Notes: generated by a model not told the origin, from the letters alone. DNA of 40,160 nt from Chara braunii (GCA_003427395.1 BFEA01000143.1:2945006-2985165), one strand, 5' to 3'. Numbered from the stretch's first letter, positions 20,664 through 30,139 are shown. Numbers and translations are program-made.

Positions 20664-20790
20664 TACCTCTCTCGTCCTTTTGGCTAAAAATAGATAAAGT
20701 GAAATGTATCTGTTCTGAACTTCTGATCAGTTTAATATCTGATCCGTGGTCCATCGGGCCACACGAAGAAAAAGGTAAAAAAAAAAAAAA
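20664..20790 (+). ncRNA. U2 snRNA 5' fragment, probable retropseudogene
   Basis: It begins ACCTCTCTCGTCCTTTTGGC, follows with TAAA and GTATCTGTTCT, then ATCAGTTTAATATCTGAT and GTGG-CCATCGGGCCACAC, in the order of the U2 5' domain and stem IIa/b. About 10 bases are inserted after TGTTCT, and the GTAGTA branch-site pairing region is altered (AATGTA). U2 similarity stops by about 20766; the Sm site and 3' stem-loops are missing. An A-run follows (about 20777-20790), as in a retroposed, truncated copy. It is probably non-functional. Confidence 0.75.
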
Positions 20791-21198
20791 CAAAGAGAAA
20801 TCTCTGCAGAATACGGAAATTTCAGCAAGTCAGTCAAACAAGTGGCAAAAGCCGCAAAACTCAGAAAAGATTCAAAAGAGCGAATTTCTCAGTCTCCAAT
20901 TTTGCAGGTCATTACATCTTTATCTTCTCTGTATCGTTTGTGCAAAAAGTGCACCATTGCAATTCCATCTTCTCAGACTGCGATTTACCAAATCTCCACC
21001 GATTGGGCAAATCTAACAAAGCAATGTGAAAACAACAATGGTGGACTGCTGGGTGCAGAGTCCGGAATGACGACTCTACACCATGCGCTTCGCAACGGTT
21101 CTGCCAAATTTTCCACTCGTTGGGCCTTTGCTGTCCCGTCCAACCACTGCCCAGGGGATGCTCATCCTCAGTTCAAAACACATTGCACATTCCTTTCG

Positions 21199-21321
21199 CT
21201 ACTGTCTTCACCCCAATATACCGTCCTGCCATTTTCGCTGTATCCGGACTGACAGTTGGGTGAAATACAGATAAGATGACCACACAGCGCATAAGTTCTA
21301 TATTCGGGGGAAAGTCGGTAG
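21199..21321 (+). mobile_element. Foldback element, family CGTCTTC, copy 1
   Basis: The left end CTACTGTCTTCACCCCAATA (21199 on) and right end, complement of CTACCGACTTTCCCCCGAAT (to 21321), form terminal inverted repeats of about 24 bases. An internal GTATCCGGACTGACAGTTGG lies between. There is no coding capacity. It resembles a miniature inverted-repeat DNA element; no target duplication is clear. Confidence 0.6.
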
Positions 21322-21521
21322 GCGCAACTGCTGCAAGGGACAATAAGCAATCCATTTGTAAATCATAAGAGGGGCACCAGTCAACGCAACTTCGTTGCAC
21401 GTTCAAGAAGAAAAGACAAAACCATAAAGACTCAGGATCCAACACCATAATAAGAGACTTACCTTCATGACTCGGCCCAGTTGCTCATCCTCAGATCCAA
21501 ACACACTGAACATTCCTTTCG

Positions 21522-21620
21522 CTACCGTCTTCACCCCAATAGAACATACTGTCATTTTCGCTGTATCCGGACTGACAGTTGGGTGAGATACAGATAAGCT
21601 GACCATACGACGCATACTGC
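21522..21620 (+). mobile_element. Foldback element, family CGTCTTC, copy 2 (right arm lost)
   Basis: The left end CTACCGTCTTCACCCCAATA and the interior match copy 1. The right inverted arm is deleted and the sequence passes directly from GCATACTGC into CAAGGGACAATAA. Confidence 0.6.
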
Positions 21621-21797
21621 TTCAAGGGACAATAAAGTTGAATAAACCATACGCTTGACAAAACTTTCGCGGAACTTTCGCCAATCTTTCGGTTGATGAG
21701 CCACCACTGTCCTGTAAGTTCTGTAACCAGCGCCCAGTGGACCACATTCCTCTAGACAGGCGAACCTGGTGCAGAGACTGGACCAGATTCATGCTCT

Positions 21798-22035
21798 GCA
21801 CACACAGCTTCTCAAATTCAGAATTGACGAATTTCCGTTCTGCCCCTCTCCAGAGCTGTCATTCATCAGAAAAATTATCCTCAGCATGAGTAACCATTAG
21901 CTACACCACATTACAACAGCTATCACACAGCTTGTCAACTCCAGAACGACGAGTTTTGGCTTCTACCCTCACCAGAAGCTGTCAGAAATCAGAAATATCC
22001 TCGTCACTCGGTCACCAGCGAGCTACGCCACACTT
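21798..22035. repeat. Tandem duplication of about 118 bp
   Basis: 21798-21915 and 21917-22035 share in order CACACAGCTT, TCAA-TC(A/C)AGAA, CGA(A/G)TTT, the CTC(T/A)CCAGA-type segment, AGCTGTCA, ATCAGAAA, TATCCTC, GTAACCA-like text and AGCTAC(A/G)CCACA. Divergence is moderate. Confidence 0.6.
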
Positions 22036-22272
22036 TCGCAGGTCCTTAGAGCTCGCTCTTCAGTTCGTAACTTGAATCTGAAGATAGATCTGCAGATTCT
22101 CCACACAGTAGACGAAACAAAAACAAAAACAAAAAAAAAGCATATTATGCAGATAGAAATAGAAAAACTGTCAAAAACATGCTTATAGGTTACAGCCCCC
22201 CAACTTTTCGGTAATTGGGGGTTAGCCAACTTAGCCCGTCAATTTTCATCGCTTTAAAGTTTAAACTTTAAA

Positions 22273-22374
22273 CCATACTTGCAACCGCACGAGCCCACGA
22301 GCCGCACAGTCGTGCAGAGTTCCGTGCGGAGTTCAATGCGGGGGTTGCCTGTGCAGAATCGTGCAGGTTTTTTA

Positions 22375-22405
<31 letters not shown>

Positions 22406-22956
22406 TTATTTGGGAGGGGGGACGGGGGGGGCGTATGACAGGAAGATGGGGATATGGCGAGGAGAGGGGATATGGCGAGGAGAGGGGATATGGAGAGGAG
22501 GAGAAGGATGTGGACGAGGAGAACGACGAGGATAGCGAGAACGAGGACGAGGAGGAGGAGACATGGACGGCGAGGAAGGGGAGGACACGAGGAAGGGAAG
22601 AGGCATGGAAGATGAGGAAGTACGAGGAGGAGGAGGAGGGGATGAGGAAGGGCAGGAAGAGGAGGACGAACAGGAGTCGGAGGAGGAGACGAAAAGGAGA
22701 AGGGAGGAGGAGACATGGAGGATGAGGAAGGGGAGGAGGAGCGAGCTGAGGCAGCACTCCTGCCAAAAAAATTCCCATCCCGCTTATAATTTTGGCGGGG
22801 GGCCTCGAACGCACCATTTCGACCCCCAACCTTCTTTTTTTTTTTCGGATGGGGGTGACAGGTCGTTCCCGCACACGTCGTGCGCCGCACGAGATCGGTT
22901 GGGCACGTGCGCCGCACGTCAGGAACCTCCCGCACGACGTGCACTTGCAAGTATGG
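22273..22956. mobile_element. 684 bp DNA element with TIRs and TTTAAA duplication
   Basis: CCATACTTGCAA at 22273-22284 and its perfect complement TTGCAAGTATGG at 22945-22956 form the ends. TTTAAA flanks both sides (22267-22272 and 22957-22962). Subterminal regions are packed with GCACG/CGTGC motifs in both orientations (22287-22370 and 22865-22942), as transposase-binding arrays often are. The interior holds an (ATTTTT)n run, a purine-rich GAGGA tract with an 18 bp unit repeated three times at about 22451-22504, and a T-run. No transposase is encoded, so it would be non-autonomous. Confidence 0.7.
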
Positions 22957-23099
22957 TTTAAACGCTTTTCTTTAAAACACTAAAATTTATAAGGAACTCA
23001 CCGCCCATTGAGTACAGCAAACACTAAGAAAAAACACCCCCCCCAAAGATAAATGATTTAATTATCTATTGGTGAGGCAAGCTTTTCATTTTCTAGCCT

Positions 23100-23165
23100 T
23101 TCTTTTCCTCCAACTGTTTCTTCTTCGTCTTCTTCGTCCTCTTCTTCTTCTTCTTCTTGCCTTTT
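23100..23165. repeat. TTC/TCC pyrimidine microsatellite
   Basis: A short (TTC)n run with CGTCTTCTTCGTCC interruptions. The surrounding stretch 22985-23620 shows no gene. Confidence 0.7.
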
Positions 23166-23630
23166 TTTATTCTTTTGGGTTTTTTCCCAGGATGCTCCCC
23201 TCTTCTTCCTCACTTGCACTCTCCCCGGGTTCCTCTAGACAACCTCAGCTTGCTGATGGTATCGCAGTAGACCATTTTTTTGTTCTCTCTCTTGCATCTT
23301 GGGTGTGTGCCTGCCAGTGCAGGGCAATGTGCCCCCACTTACTACCCCTGCAGCCCCCGCATACCAAATAGGCCACCACTTCTTTTCTCACACTCTGTGC
23401 CCAACAACCCCAACTCTCCGATGGGTGAAAGTGATGGCGCCCTGGCTAGAGTTAAACCCCCAGACGATCTCCGGGAATCCCCCCCTTCCCCTTCTTAATT
23501 ATAGCATGATGGATGCCACAGAGTTCAGGCGCAGCCAGTGAAACTCGACACAACTCGAACAGGAAAAGAACAGCGCAACTAAGTCTGGCTGAGTCAAGCT
23601 CAAAGCTGGAAGAAAGGTAAAATCAAACAG

Positions 23631-23741
23631 CTACCGTCTTCACCCGAATACAACGCACCGTCATTATGAAGGTATAGAGGCTAGGTTTCCGGTCCGATGC
23701 ACTCAAAATGAGGGTGCCTTGTGTTCGGGGGAAGACGATAG
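23631..23741 (+). mobile_element. Foldback element, family CGTCTTC, copy 3 (both arms)
   Basis: The left end is CTACCGTCTTCACCCGAATA. The right end, inverted, is CTATCGTCTTCCCCCGAACA. The interior arms also pair (GCACCGTCATTATGA with TCAAAATGAGGGTGC). It is a 111 bp near-complete hairpin ending 24 bp before a U6-like sequence. Confidence 0.65.
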
Positions 23742-23764
23742 TTGCAGTACAGTCTCAAAGTGGC

Positions 23765-23855
23765 TGTCCTTCAGGACACCTACAAAAACTGGAACGATAC
23801 AGAGAAGATTAGCATGGGGCCTGTGCAAGGATGACACACATAAATGAAACTGTAT
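23765..23855 (+). ncRNA. U6 snRNA-like sequence, probable pseudogene
   Basis: GTCC-TTCA-GGAC forms the 5' hairpin. A 25-base core from GGAACGATAC through AGAGAAGATTAGCATGG (23791-23817) is identical to plant U6, including ACAGAGA (23799-23805), which pairs with the 5' splice site, and the AGC catalytic triad (23811-23813). GTGCAAGGATGACACACA follows. The 3' end is deleted after TAAAT and there is no Pol III T-run. No plant-type upstream sequence element or TATA box is visible in the 60 bases upstream, so transcription is doubtful. Confidence 0.75.
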
Positions 23856-23884
23856 TCACCTGTTCGCAGTAGCCGATGCAGATC

Positions 23885-24025
23885 CCAGGGCTCGATCCCT
23901 AGACTTAGTTTACCTGTGTACAGTATCTGTGTCAACCCCAGGAGTTGAACCCACGACCTGTGTCTTTCCCACAGTTGGTAGGCTGTCGTAGGTCCCTAGG
24001 TTGGTAGGGGTTCGATCTGTAGACC
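23885..24025. other. Cluster of tRNA T-arm (B-box)-like strings
   Basis: GGGCTCGATCCCTAG lies at about 23899 (plus). GGGTTCAACTCC lies on the minus strand at about 23939-23950, a perfect B-box type string preceded on that strand by GTCGT. GGGGTTCGATCTG lies at about 24008 (plus). No complete cloverleaf could be formed. They may be remnants of tRNA-derived SINEs. Confidence 0.35.
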
Positions 24026-24078
24026 TGTTGGATAGGAGTCTTAGCAAGGTCTAGAAGTCGTAGCTGTAGCTCCTCCGA

Positions 24079-24150
24079 AAGGTCAAGGTCGTAGCTGCTA
24101 CAGTCCTGAAAGGTCAAGGTCGTAGCTGCTACAGTATCGAAAGGCCAAGC
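24079..24150. repeat. About 32 bp tandem repeat
   Basis: GAAAGGTCAAGGTCGTAGCT plus GCTACAGT is present twice in succession (from about 24079 and 24109). A diverged third unit, GAAAGGCCAAG, starts near 24138, and an earlier partial one lies at about 24055. Confidence 0.7.
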
Positions 24151-24541
24151 CCATGGCCTTCCGGAAGGTCCTAGTAGTGGCCTTTCGAAGCTGCTCACGT
24201 TTAGGCTGAGGCAAGTGGGCAAGTGGTAGAGTCCACCCGTGCTGAGTCAGCAGTCCCAGTCCCAGTCAGTCCTAGTCCAGTCAAGCAAGTACTGCATGGG
24301 ACTGTGTGCACCACGGGCATGGGAAAAGGGGCAGACCAACGAGGTACAGAAGTAAAAATCAAGAGGCAGCGCCCAGCCATTCATTCATTCCTGCGGAAGC
24401 CATGCGGAAGCGCTGCCACAGCGACTTGTGCGAGGTGGTCTGCAGTGATCCCGAAGACGAAGTGGGCGAGAGAAGGAGCTTAGCCATAGCGATAGGGTAG
24501 CAGCGGCCATAGCCGCCATAGCTGATAGGAGGGTGTACAGT

Positions 24542-24610
24542 GTATGTGTGTGTGTGTATACAGTGTGATGCGTGTGGGATATCCAGGGTGATCCTGTGTG
24601 TGTGTGAACA
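24542..24610. repeat. TG-rich microsatellite
   Basis: Two TGTGTGTG runs (24542-24556 and about 24593-24606) are separated by about 40 bases. A further G-run with one ambiguous base lies at 24801-24819. Confidence 0.8.
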
Positions 24611-24961
24611 GAGAGTTGTACAGGCGCTGTGCCGCCATAACCATGTGAAGTGAACTTGTATCTGAACTGCGTTCTTGATTACTATATCTCTGAGTTCTGA
24701 TTGGGCGCTTGTCGCCAGTTTGCTGCGCAACCTGTTTGCATGCATATGAAGTGTGAATGAGAGCGAGTCTGATTGCATAAATCAGCAATTGCTACTTATT
24801 GGGGAGGGGGGGGGGGGNGGAGGATTCGAGAATAAAATAAAATCTGATGCGACTTCAGGGCAGAATGAGAACAAAGTGACTACCGTAGGTCTGACAGAGC
24901 CGAGCTCAAAGCCAAAGAAAGAGCAAGTAGTGTGCTCAAAGTGACCACAAAATGCAATCAG

Positions 24962-25205
24962 GTGTTCAGCAAGAGCAAGCAGCAGCACTAGTGAAGCGAG
25001 TGCAAGAGCAAGCCGCAGCGCTTGTCAAGCGAGTACAGGGTACGACCGGCGTGTTCAGGAAGAGCAAGCAGTAGCACTTGTGAAGCAGGTGCGGAGGGTG
25101 ATCGACGTGCTTGCAACAGCAAGCCATAGCACTCGTTACATGAGCACACAGAGTACGATTGGGGTGTTCGGAAGAGCAAGCAGTAGCGTTCGTGAAGAGC
25201 AAAGT
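24962..25205. repeat. About 57 bp tandem repeat, 4-5 units
   Basis: (G)TGTTCAG(G/C)AAGAGCAAGC followed by (A/C)GTAGC-CT-GTGAAGC. Units begin near 24962, 25051, 25108 and 25164, with an extra partial unit near 25001. Open frames across it are by-products. Confidence 0.7.
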
Positions 25206-25229
25206 GGTGAGCAAGTGCGAGCGGTACTC

Positions 25230-26453
25230 TGCTCAGATGGGAGCTCACGAGGAGAGGGACAGTGCGCACATGGGTACTTGCAAAGCGAGCGCTAGGAGCA
25301 CACGCGTAATCAGGAAGAATCTCCAGCTGCTGCATAGCTAGTCTTCACCCAGATCTCCAAATCCCTGTCCGCTTCAAGAGCGCTATCCAATCGTTACAAG
25401 CTCAAGCACTGACCACACACCTCTCGATGCCTGCCAGACCCCCTTACTCGAGCGCTGCACAGCGCTCCCAAATCTGTGCGCTGCCACCACCCTTGTGCAC
25501 TTCTCTTCTCTGTACATTCCCCCCAGGCCGCTCTACACAAAGTACCCCCCGTGCCCCAAGAACCCCTTTGTGCCCTTCCACATCCAACCGAGCACGCTTG
25601 CAAGAACCACCTTCACACGTCCTGAGACTTCTGCGCTTAGGCAGACACCTTTAACCGCCGCAAGTGTTCACCCATCCTTGTGCACTATCTGGCCACCCCT
25701 TCTGGGTCTCGAGACGGCCCCATCTCCCTCGATTCCCACAGCTGCTTGACGCCGCGCCTATTGCATTTTCCAAGAGCAGAGTCTTTTTGCTTGGCCAAGA
25801 GCCTGCACTGGCCCCAGAAACATGGTCCAATACGTTGCCCAAGAAGGCAGGACCCCCACCCGTCTAAATCAGCAGAAAAACAGTTCAGTTCAAGCTGCAC
25901 AAGTCGGAGGGAAATCAAAACTAGCTTTCTAACGCCAACTGGGCTGTCGAACCCCTGACCAGCTGGTTTTGATGACCCCCCCCGGACCCGCGTTCCTTCC
26001 TTGACCCTTCAAAAAACAAGCCTCTGTTACCCTGCTCAGGCCCAGAGGACATTTGCTCCTCCCCCCTGGTCATTCCCAACTCCGAATCATCAGGCCATGA
26101 CCACAGCCTTCGTTCTCTAGCGGTTCTTACCCTTGCTGACGATCTGACACCTACCAGCTGTACTTTCAATACTGCAGAGGGCAATGCTGCTCCAGTGCCC
26201 TGCACAGGCGGAGTCCAGCCCGGAGTCCAGCCTCCTCAGCACACCCTTTTGGGCCCCCTCATCAGTCGCATGGCGGCAGGAAAGACATTAACACAAAACT
26301 GGTAACCCCACAGCCCCACCTGGGCGCTCCAACCACTCGCAGCTATCATTAAGTCCCACCCCATGGAAGGCCCAGGAATCACCTCCACCATCGTCACACA
26401 GATAGAAAGCCACAGTCTAGACTAAAAGTTGCCCCTAATACACCTAGCTATAA
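25230..26453. other. About 1.2 kb without recognisable gene
   Basis: Fairly even composition and only short frames without domains. 25960-25985 has a C-rich string. No RNA gene motifs or terminal repeats were seen. Confidence 0.45.
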
Positions 26454-26486
26454 GGACTGTGCATTCTATTCCAGTGAAGATGGTAG
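26454..26486 (-). mobile_element. Foldback family CGTCTTC, copy 4 (one arm)
   Basis: On the minus strand it reads CTACCATCTTCACTGGAATA, then GAATGCACAGTCC, matching the end consensus and the following GCACCGTC of other copies. The second arm is not found. Confidence 0.5.
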
Positions 26487-26929
26487 GTCGCACCACTGGA
26501 AGTCCTCTGCCAGATACCTGACGGCATCGGTCTCTGCCATTCATATTTCCTTCCATCTCATCCCTTCACCGGTTCTTTCCATTGTGTCTCCTTTTGACCA
26601 GTGCAAACCACTCCTTACACCGCTCTCGGAGACACGCCACGTAACTTCCGTCGGGAAGGTCATTAGAGGACCAATCTGGCGGCAGTCTTTGGCTAGAATC
26701 AGGCGCTTTTTTGTGCAAAATTCAGTTTACTGGATGCCGCGTCTGACTCTAGCATAAAACTCTGGTCAGATTTCCACTAACGACCAGTGATGACTCTCGG
26801 CCACCCTTTACTCCTTCAAAACCATCCACCGGCCGCGTAGGGTGAACCCCGGACCACTCATAATGCCATTGTGGACCCCATGCCCTCTTCTTATAACACG
26901 CACCAGCCATACCATCGATCAACCCCAGC

Positions 26930-27665
26930 CAATAAGGGTTGTCACCCGGGGATCCCCGGGGGCTGAATCGGGCCCCGGAGCGGAGATCCCTGACCCCGCC
27001 GCTGGCCATCCNNNNNNNNNNNNNNNNNNNNNNNNNNNNNNNNNNNNNNNNNNNNNNNNNNNNNNNNNNNNNNNNNNNNNNNNNNNNNNNNNNNNNNNNN
27101 NNNNNNNNNNNNNNNNNNNNNNNNNNNNNNNNNNNNNNNNNNNNNNNNNNNNNNNNNNNNNNNNNNNNNNNNNNNNNNNNNNNNNNNNNNNNNNNNNNNN
27201 NNNNNNNNNNNNNNNNNNNNNNNNNNNNNNNNNNNNNNNNNNNNNNNNNNNNNNNNNNNNNNNNNNNNNNNNNNNNNNNNNNNNNNNNNNNNNNNNNNNN
27301 NNNNNNNNNNNNNNNNNNNNNNNNNNNNNNNNNNNNNNNNNNNNNNNNNNNNNNNNNNNNNNNNNNNNNNNNNNNNNNNNNNNNNNNNNNNNNNNNNNAC
27401 CCCGGCCCCGCCCCCTGTTGGCCCCGCCCGCGGGCCCATGCTGAGGCCACCCCGGTCTCACCAGGGGTGGGTGTGGCCCCGGGTGGGGTCCAAGGTGGGG
27501 TCAAATTGGGGTTTTGAAAGGTGCGGCCAGGGGGTGCAGACTCAAGCTGCGCGCCCCCGAGTATTTTCTTCTTTTTTTTTTTTTGTTGTTGGGGGGGGGG
27601 GGGGGGGGGGAGTGGAGCCGCGGTCGGGGGTGCCCACCCCGGACCCCCGCCGGGGCCACCGGGCC
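26930..27665. other. GC-rich region with assembly gap
   Basis: GC-rich text (CCCCGGGGG, GGGGTGGGTGTGGCCCC) flanks 387 unresolved bases at 27012-27398. A G-run lies at about 27591-27610, preceded by T-runs. Open frames here run through the gap and are meaningless. The gap probably marks a GC-rich repeat that assembly could not resolve. Confidence 0.7.
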
Positions 27666-28147
27666 GAGGCTCGACAATGCTGCCAGCCATGGACACACAC
27701 CATACAGTTGCACAAATAATTGAAGACACAAGCAAACCAACACACAAGGCGAAACGAAAAACAAGAAAATGTGCTTGCCTAGCTTCTGGAAATATAACAG
27801 GCCACCAGACATCATAGGAAAACAAGATACAAATATGAAATAGCGGAAACTGCCTCTTCTCTTACCCATCGTCGAGGCAACATTGTGCCTGTGCTGAGTG
27901 CGATCCGACAGCCGTTTCACAATCAATTTCGCAACGTTCTTTGCAGCAACTGCCATGGTCTCCACGGTGCTAGCTGCATTTTCAAATGCATTGACGTAAT
28001 ACAAATGGTGATCATCGAGCAAGAACGGCGCAAATTCCTCCGGTGTTTTGTACAGCGGATAAGCGGCCCAATCAATTCGTATGGTTTCCAGTCGTCGCCT
28101 GCCAAACAGAATGCATTCAATGTCAATAAGCAGCCGACCTCGTACAT

Positions 28148-28234
28148 CAGGACATCCGTTAAAATTGGAATGATACGGAGAAAGAAGATTAGTACAGTCC
28201 CTGTGCACGGATGATGAGAAAGGGTCGAACTTTT
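28148..28234 (+). pseudogene. U6 snRNA pseudogene (diverged)
   Basis: AGGACATCCGTTAAAATTGG, then AATGATACGGAGA, AGAAGATTAG, CCCTGTGCACGGATGA and GAGAAAGGGTCGAACTTTT follow the U6 order. ACAGAGA is mutated to ACGGAGA, AGC is lost in AGTAC, and about 10 bases are missing after GGATGA. The 5' hairpin is degraded. It shares the GTTAAAATTGGAA variant with the inverted half of the U6 copy at 20.5 kb, so both may come from one source. Confidence 0.75.
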
Positions 28235-28390
28235 CAAACAAATAAATACTAAATACATGAATAAACCGCCGGCCTGGAGGACAGCCCCAGGTCATGGGAA
28301 TGAAAAGTTCTGCCAAACACAATCATCCAGAAGAATCAACACCAATAAACCACCGACCTTGAGGAGAACGCAGGATCACAATTAGAAACA

Positions 28391-28430
28391 GCGATAATGA
28401 CCGTAGGCTCTATTCAGGCGAAGACAGCAT
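28391..28430 (-). mobile_element. Foldback family CGTCTTC, copy 5 (one arm)
   Basis: On the minus strand it reads ATGCTGTCTTCGCCTGAATA followed by GAGCCTACGGTCATTATCGC. This is closest to the copy at 34.7 kb, which has GCCCGGTCATTATCGC at the same place. Confidence 0.55.
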
Positions 28431-28714
28431 AAATCAAAGAATACGGACTGTACCACCAAGGCAATGGACTAGGTCATGGTCACATAAGTTGTACTTCTTT
28501 CTCACACAGGGAGGGAATGAAGGAACAGCAAGCTGATGGAGGCATAAGAGCAAAATGGCAGTAATGACAAACCACAAGGCACATTAATCTCCTCATTGTT
28601 AAGTTTCTTGCTGGTGTGAGCCGTAGAAGCTATTAACCAGACAAAACACAGAAAGCAGGAGAATACTGCAAAGATATAGGCTTCAGAGCTTAGGGGTTAG
28701 GGGTTACGGGCTAG

Positions 28715-28835
28715 GTGACTTTTCCTAATTTGTTCTACTGGTCCCAGAGAGAGGAGAGGGGGTCAGAAAAAGGTGAATGGTGGGCCTATGGGTAGTACAG
28801 GCCTCGGGACCAGTAGGTCAAATTAGGAAAAGTCG
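28715..28835. repeat. 31 bp inverted repeat around a 60 bp loop
   Basis: Arms 28715-28745 and 28806-28835 pair with about three mismatches (GACTTTTCCTAATTTG with CAAATTAGGAAAAGTC, and CTACTGGTCCC with GGGACCAGTAG). TTAGGGGTTAGGGGTTA, a short telomere-like string, sits just outside at about 28690. Confidence 0.7.
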
Positions 28836-28839
28836 CCCG

Positions 28840-29460
28840 GTGTCGGGCGGTCGCCGACCAGTCGGCCACCCGAGTTTGAAGGGATTGGGCCGTTAACCGA
28901 CAGAACAGTTAAGAATTATCGGGTACTCTTGTAGGAACTGTCAGGGAAAATTAGGGATCCTCAGAGGAACTCTGAACTCCCTTGCGCCGAGCGCAGGAAC
29001 TAACCCTTAATAAGTTGAACGGCCGCCTCTACCGCGTCTGACACTTACCTTTTTCGTATGTTCTGAGGCTGTCCTCGAATCAGCCAGGCATGAGGCGAAG
29101 GTATGCTTGTAGGCCTTCGCGTGGCCTTTTTCACGTTGACCAGTTGGCAAGAGTGCGAGCCTCAAGTTTTAATTGAATTGATGATGGAATTAAAGATGAG
29201 AAATAAAATTGAAAATGATAAAAGGGATTGAAAAACAAGTAAATAACCTGAATTTATCCATTTAATTGTCTTTATTGATTTTAACGGATTTCTTCTATTT
29301 ATCGAATTTTACCGGGTTTTCCCTAATTATTACCCTTGTCATAATCCGGCGGTTATTGAGCACGCGATGTCCGTATCCTCCTGAATTCCTATGGCGCGTT
29401 GAGTGACGTACGGTATTGACTGTTAATTATTCCGACACTGGGATGGACATTGGTTATGTT
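28840..29460. other. No recognisable gene
   Basis: Contains an AT-rich part (29160-29330) with no frame above 60 codons. No repeats or RNA motifs recognised. Confidence 0.45.
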
Positions 29461-29464
29461 GGCG

Positions 29465-29800
29465 GTTGGATCAGCGGGGCTGGTTTCGGGCTACGGCGAC
29501 TGACTCTTCTTGGTATGGTTTGAGGCTTGGCACATATACGACAATGGGATCGCCTGGTTCGGCACTGACACAGTACTGGAACAACATACTGCAGCCTGGC
29601 CTATTATTTCGGTATGGTAACTGGTTCGGTATTGGTGCAACACAAGTGCAACTTGGTACGGTCCTTGGTCTAGCAGCCCGGCCGAGGCGATGCGACCACT
29701 GGCTCGGTATTTGGGCCGTTTGCTCCTGCTTGGTACTGTGAATTTGGTATGCACACTGGCTTGGTACGTTTGAGTTACTTGGCACGGTATCGGGTCTGGC
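29465..29800. repeat. Degenerate TTGGTACGGT-type repeat
   Basis: CTTGGTA(C/T)GGT, GGTTCGGTAT, GGCTCGGTATTTGG and CTTGGCACGGTAT recur every 20-30 bases. Spacing is irregular, and similarity fades toward 30100. Confidence 0.45.
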
Positions 29801-30139
29801 CCGGGATTGCCGAACGTACTCCAATTCAATGTTATTACTTTGATACAGATCGGCTCCACGATAGCCGGGTCACGACAGGAAGGTTGCTGGTTCGATGTTG
29901 ATATGGTTCGCTGCAGCTTGAAACCATCTTTATATTTGTGTGGGGACTAGGGCGGAATCTACCTAACTGCATGGTCACAATGGAAATTTGTCTGGTTAAG
30001 CGGTACTGATTTTTCGACTGAGACATGTGGGCCGTGGCATTGGTTCTGGCTACTGTGACTAGCGCTGCTCTGGGTCGAGTACAGGATTCGATGGGTTGAG
30101 ATTGGGGGAAATCGGTACCACCGTGCCTACAGTGACTTT

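Larger units (their letters stand above)
21158..21637. repeat. Direct repeat of about 185 bp, two units
   Basis: Unit 1 (21158-21345) and unit 2 (21483-21637) both start GCTCATCCTCAG and share ACATTCCTTTCGCTAC(T/C)GTC and TGTATCCGGACTGACAGTTG. Both end with CAAGGGACAATAA. Unit 2 lacks about 34 bases that form the right arm of the foldback element inside unit 1. The offset between units is about 325 bp. Confidence 0.8.

Noticed and set aside
22279-22725. 148-codon acidic frame inside the 684 bp element
   Set aside because: It arises from the GAGGA purine tract, and no transposase motif is present in any frame.
23765-23855. Functional U6 gene
   Set aside because: The core is intact, but the 3' end is deleted, there is no terminator T-run, and no upstream sequence element or TATA box is visible.
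24138-24190. U1 snRNA-like text (CCCATGGCC and TAGTGGCCTTTC)
   Set aside because: Only two short palindromic words fit, with wrong spacing. The rest of U1, including the 5' splice-site-pairing end, is absent.
26749-27825. 358-codon minus-strand frame across the gap
   Set aside because: Most of it is unresolved bases, and the remainder is GC-rich low complexity.
28685-28710. Interstitial telomere array
   Set aside because: Only about three TTAGGGG-like units occur. Too short to call.
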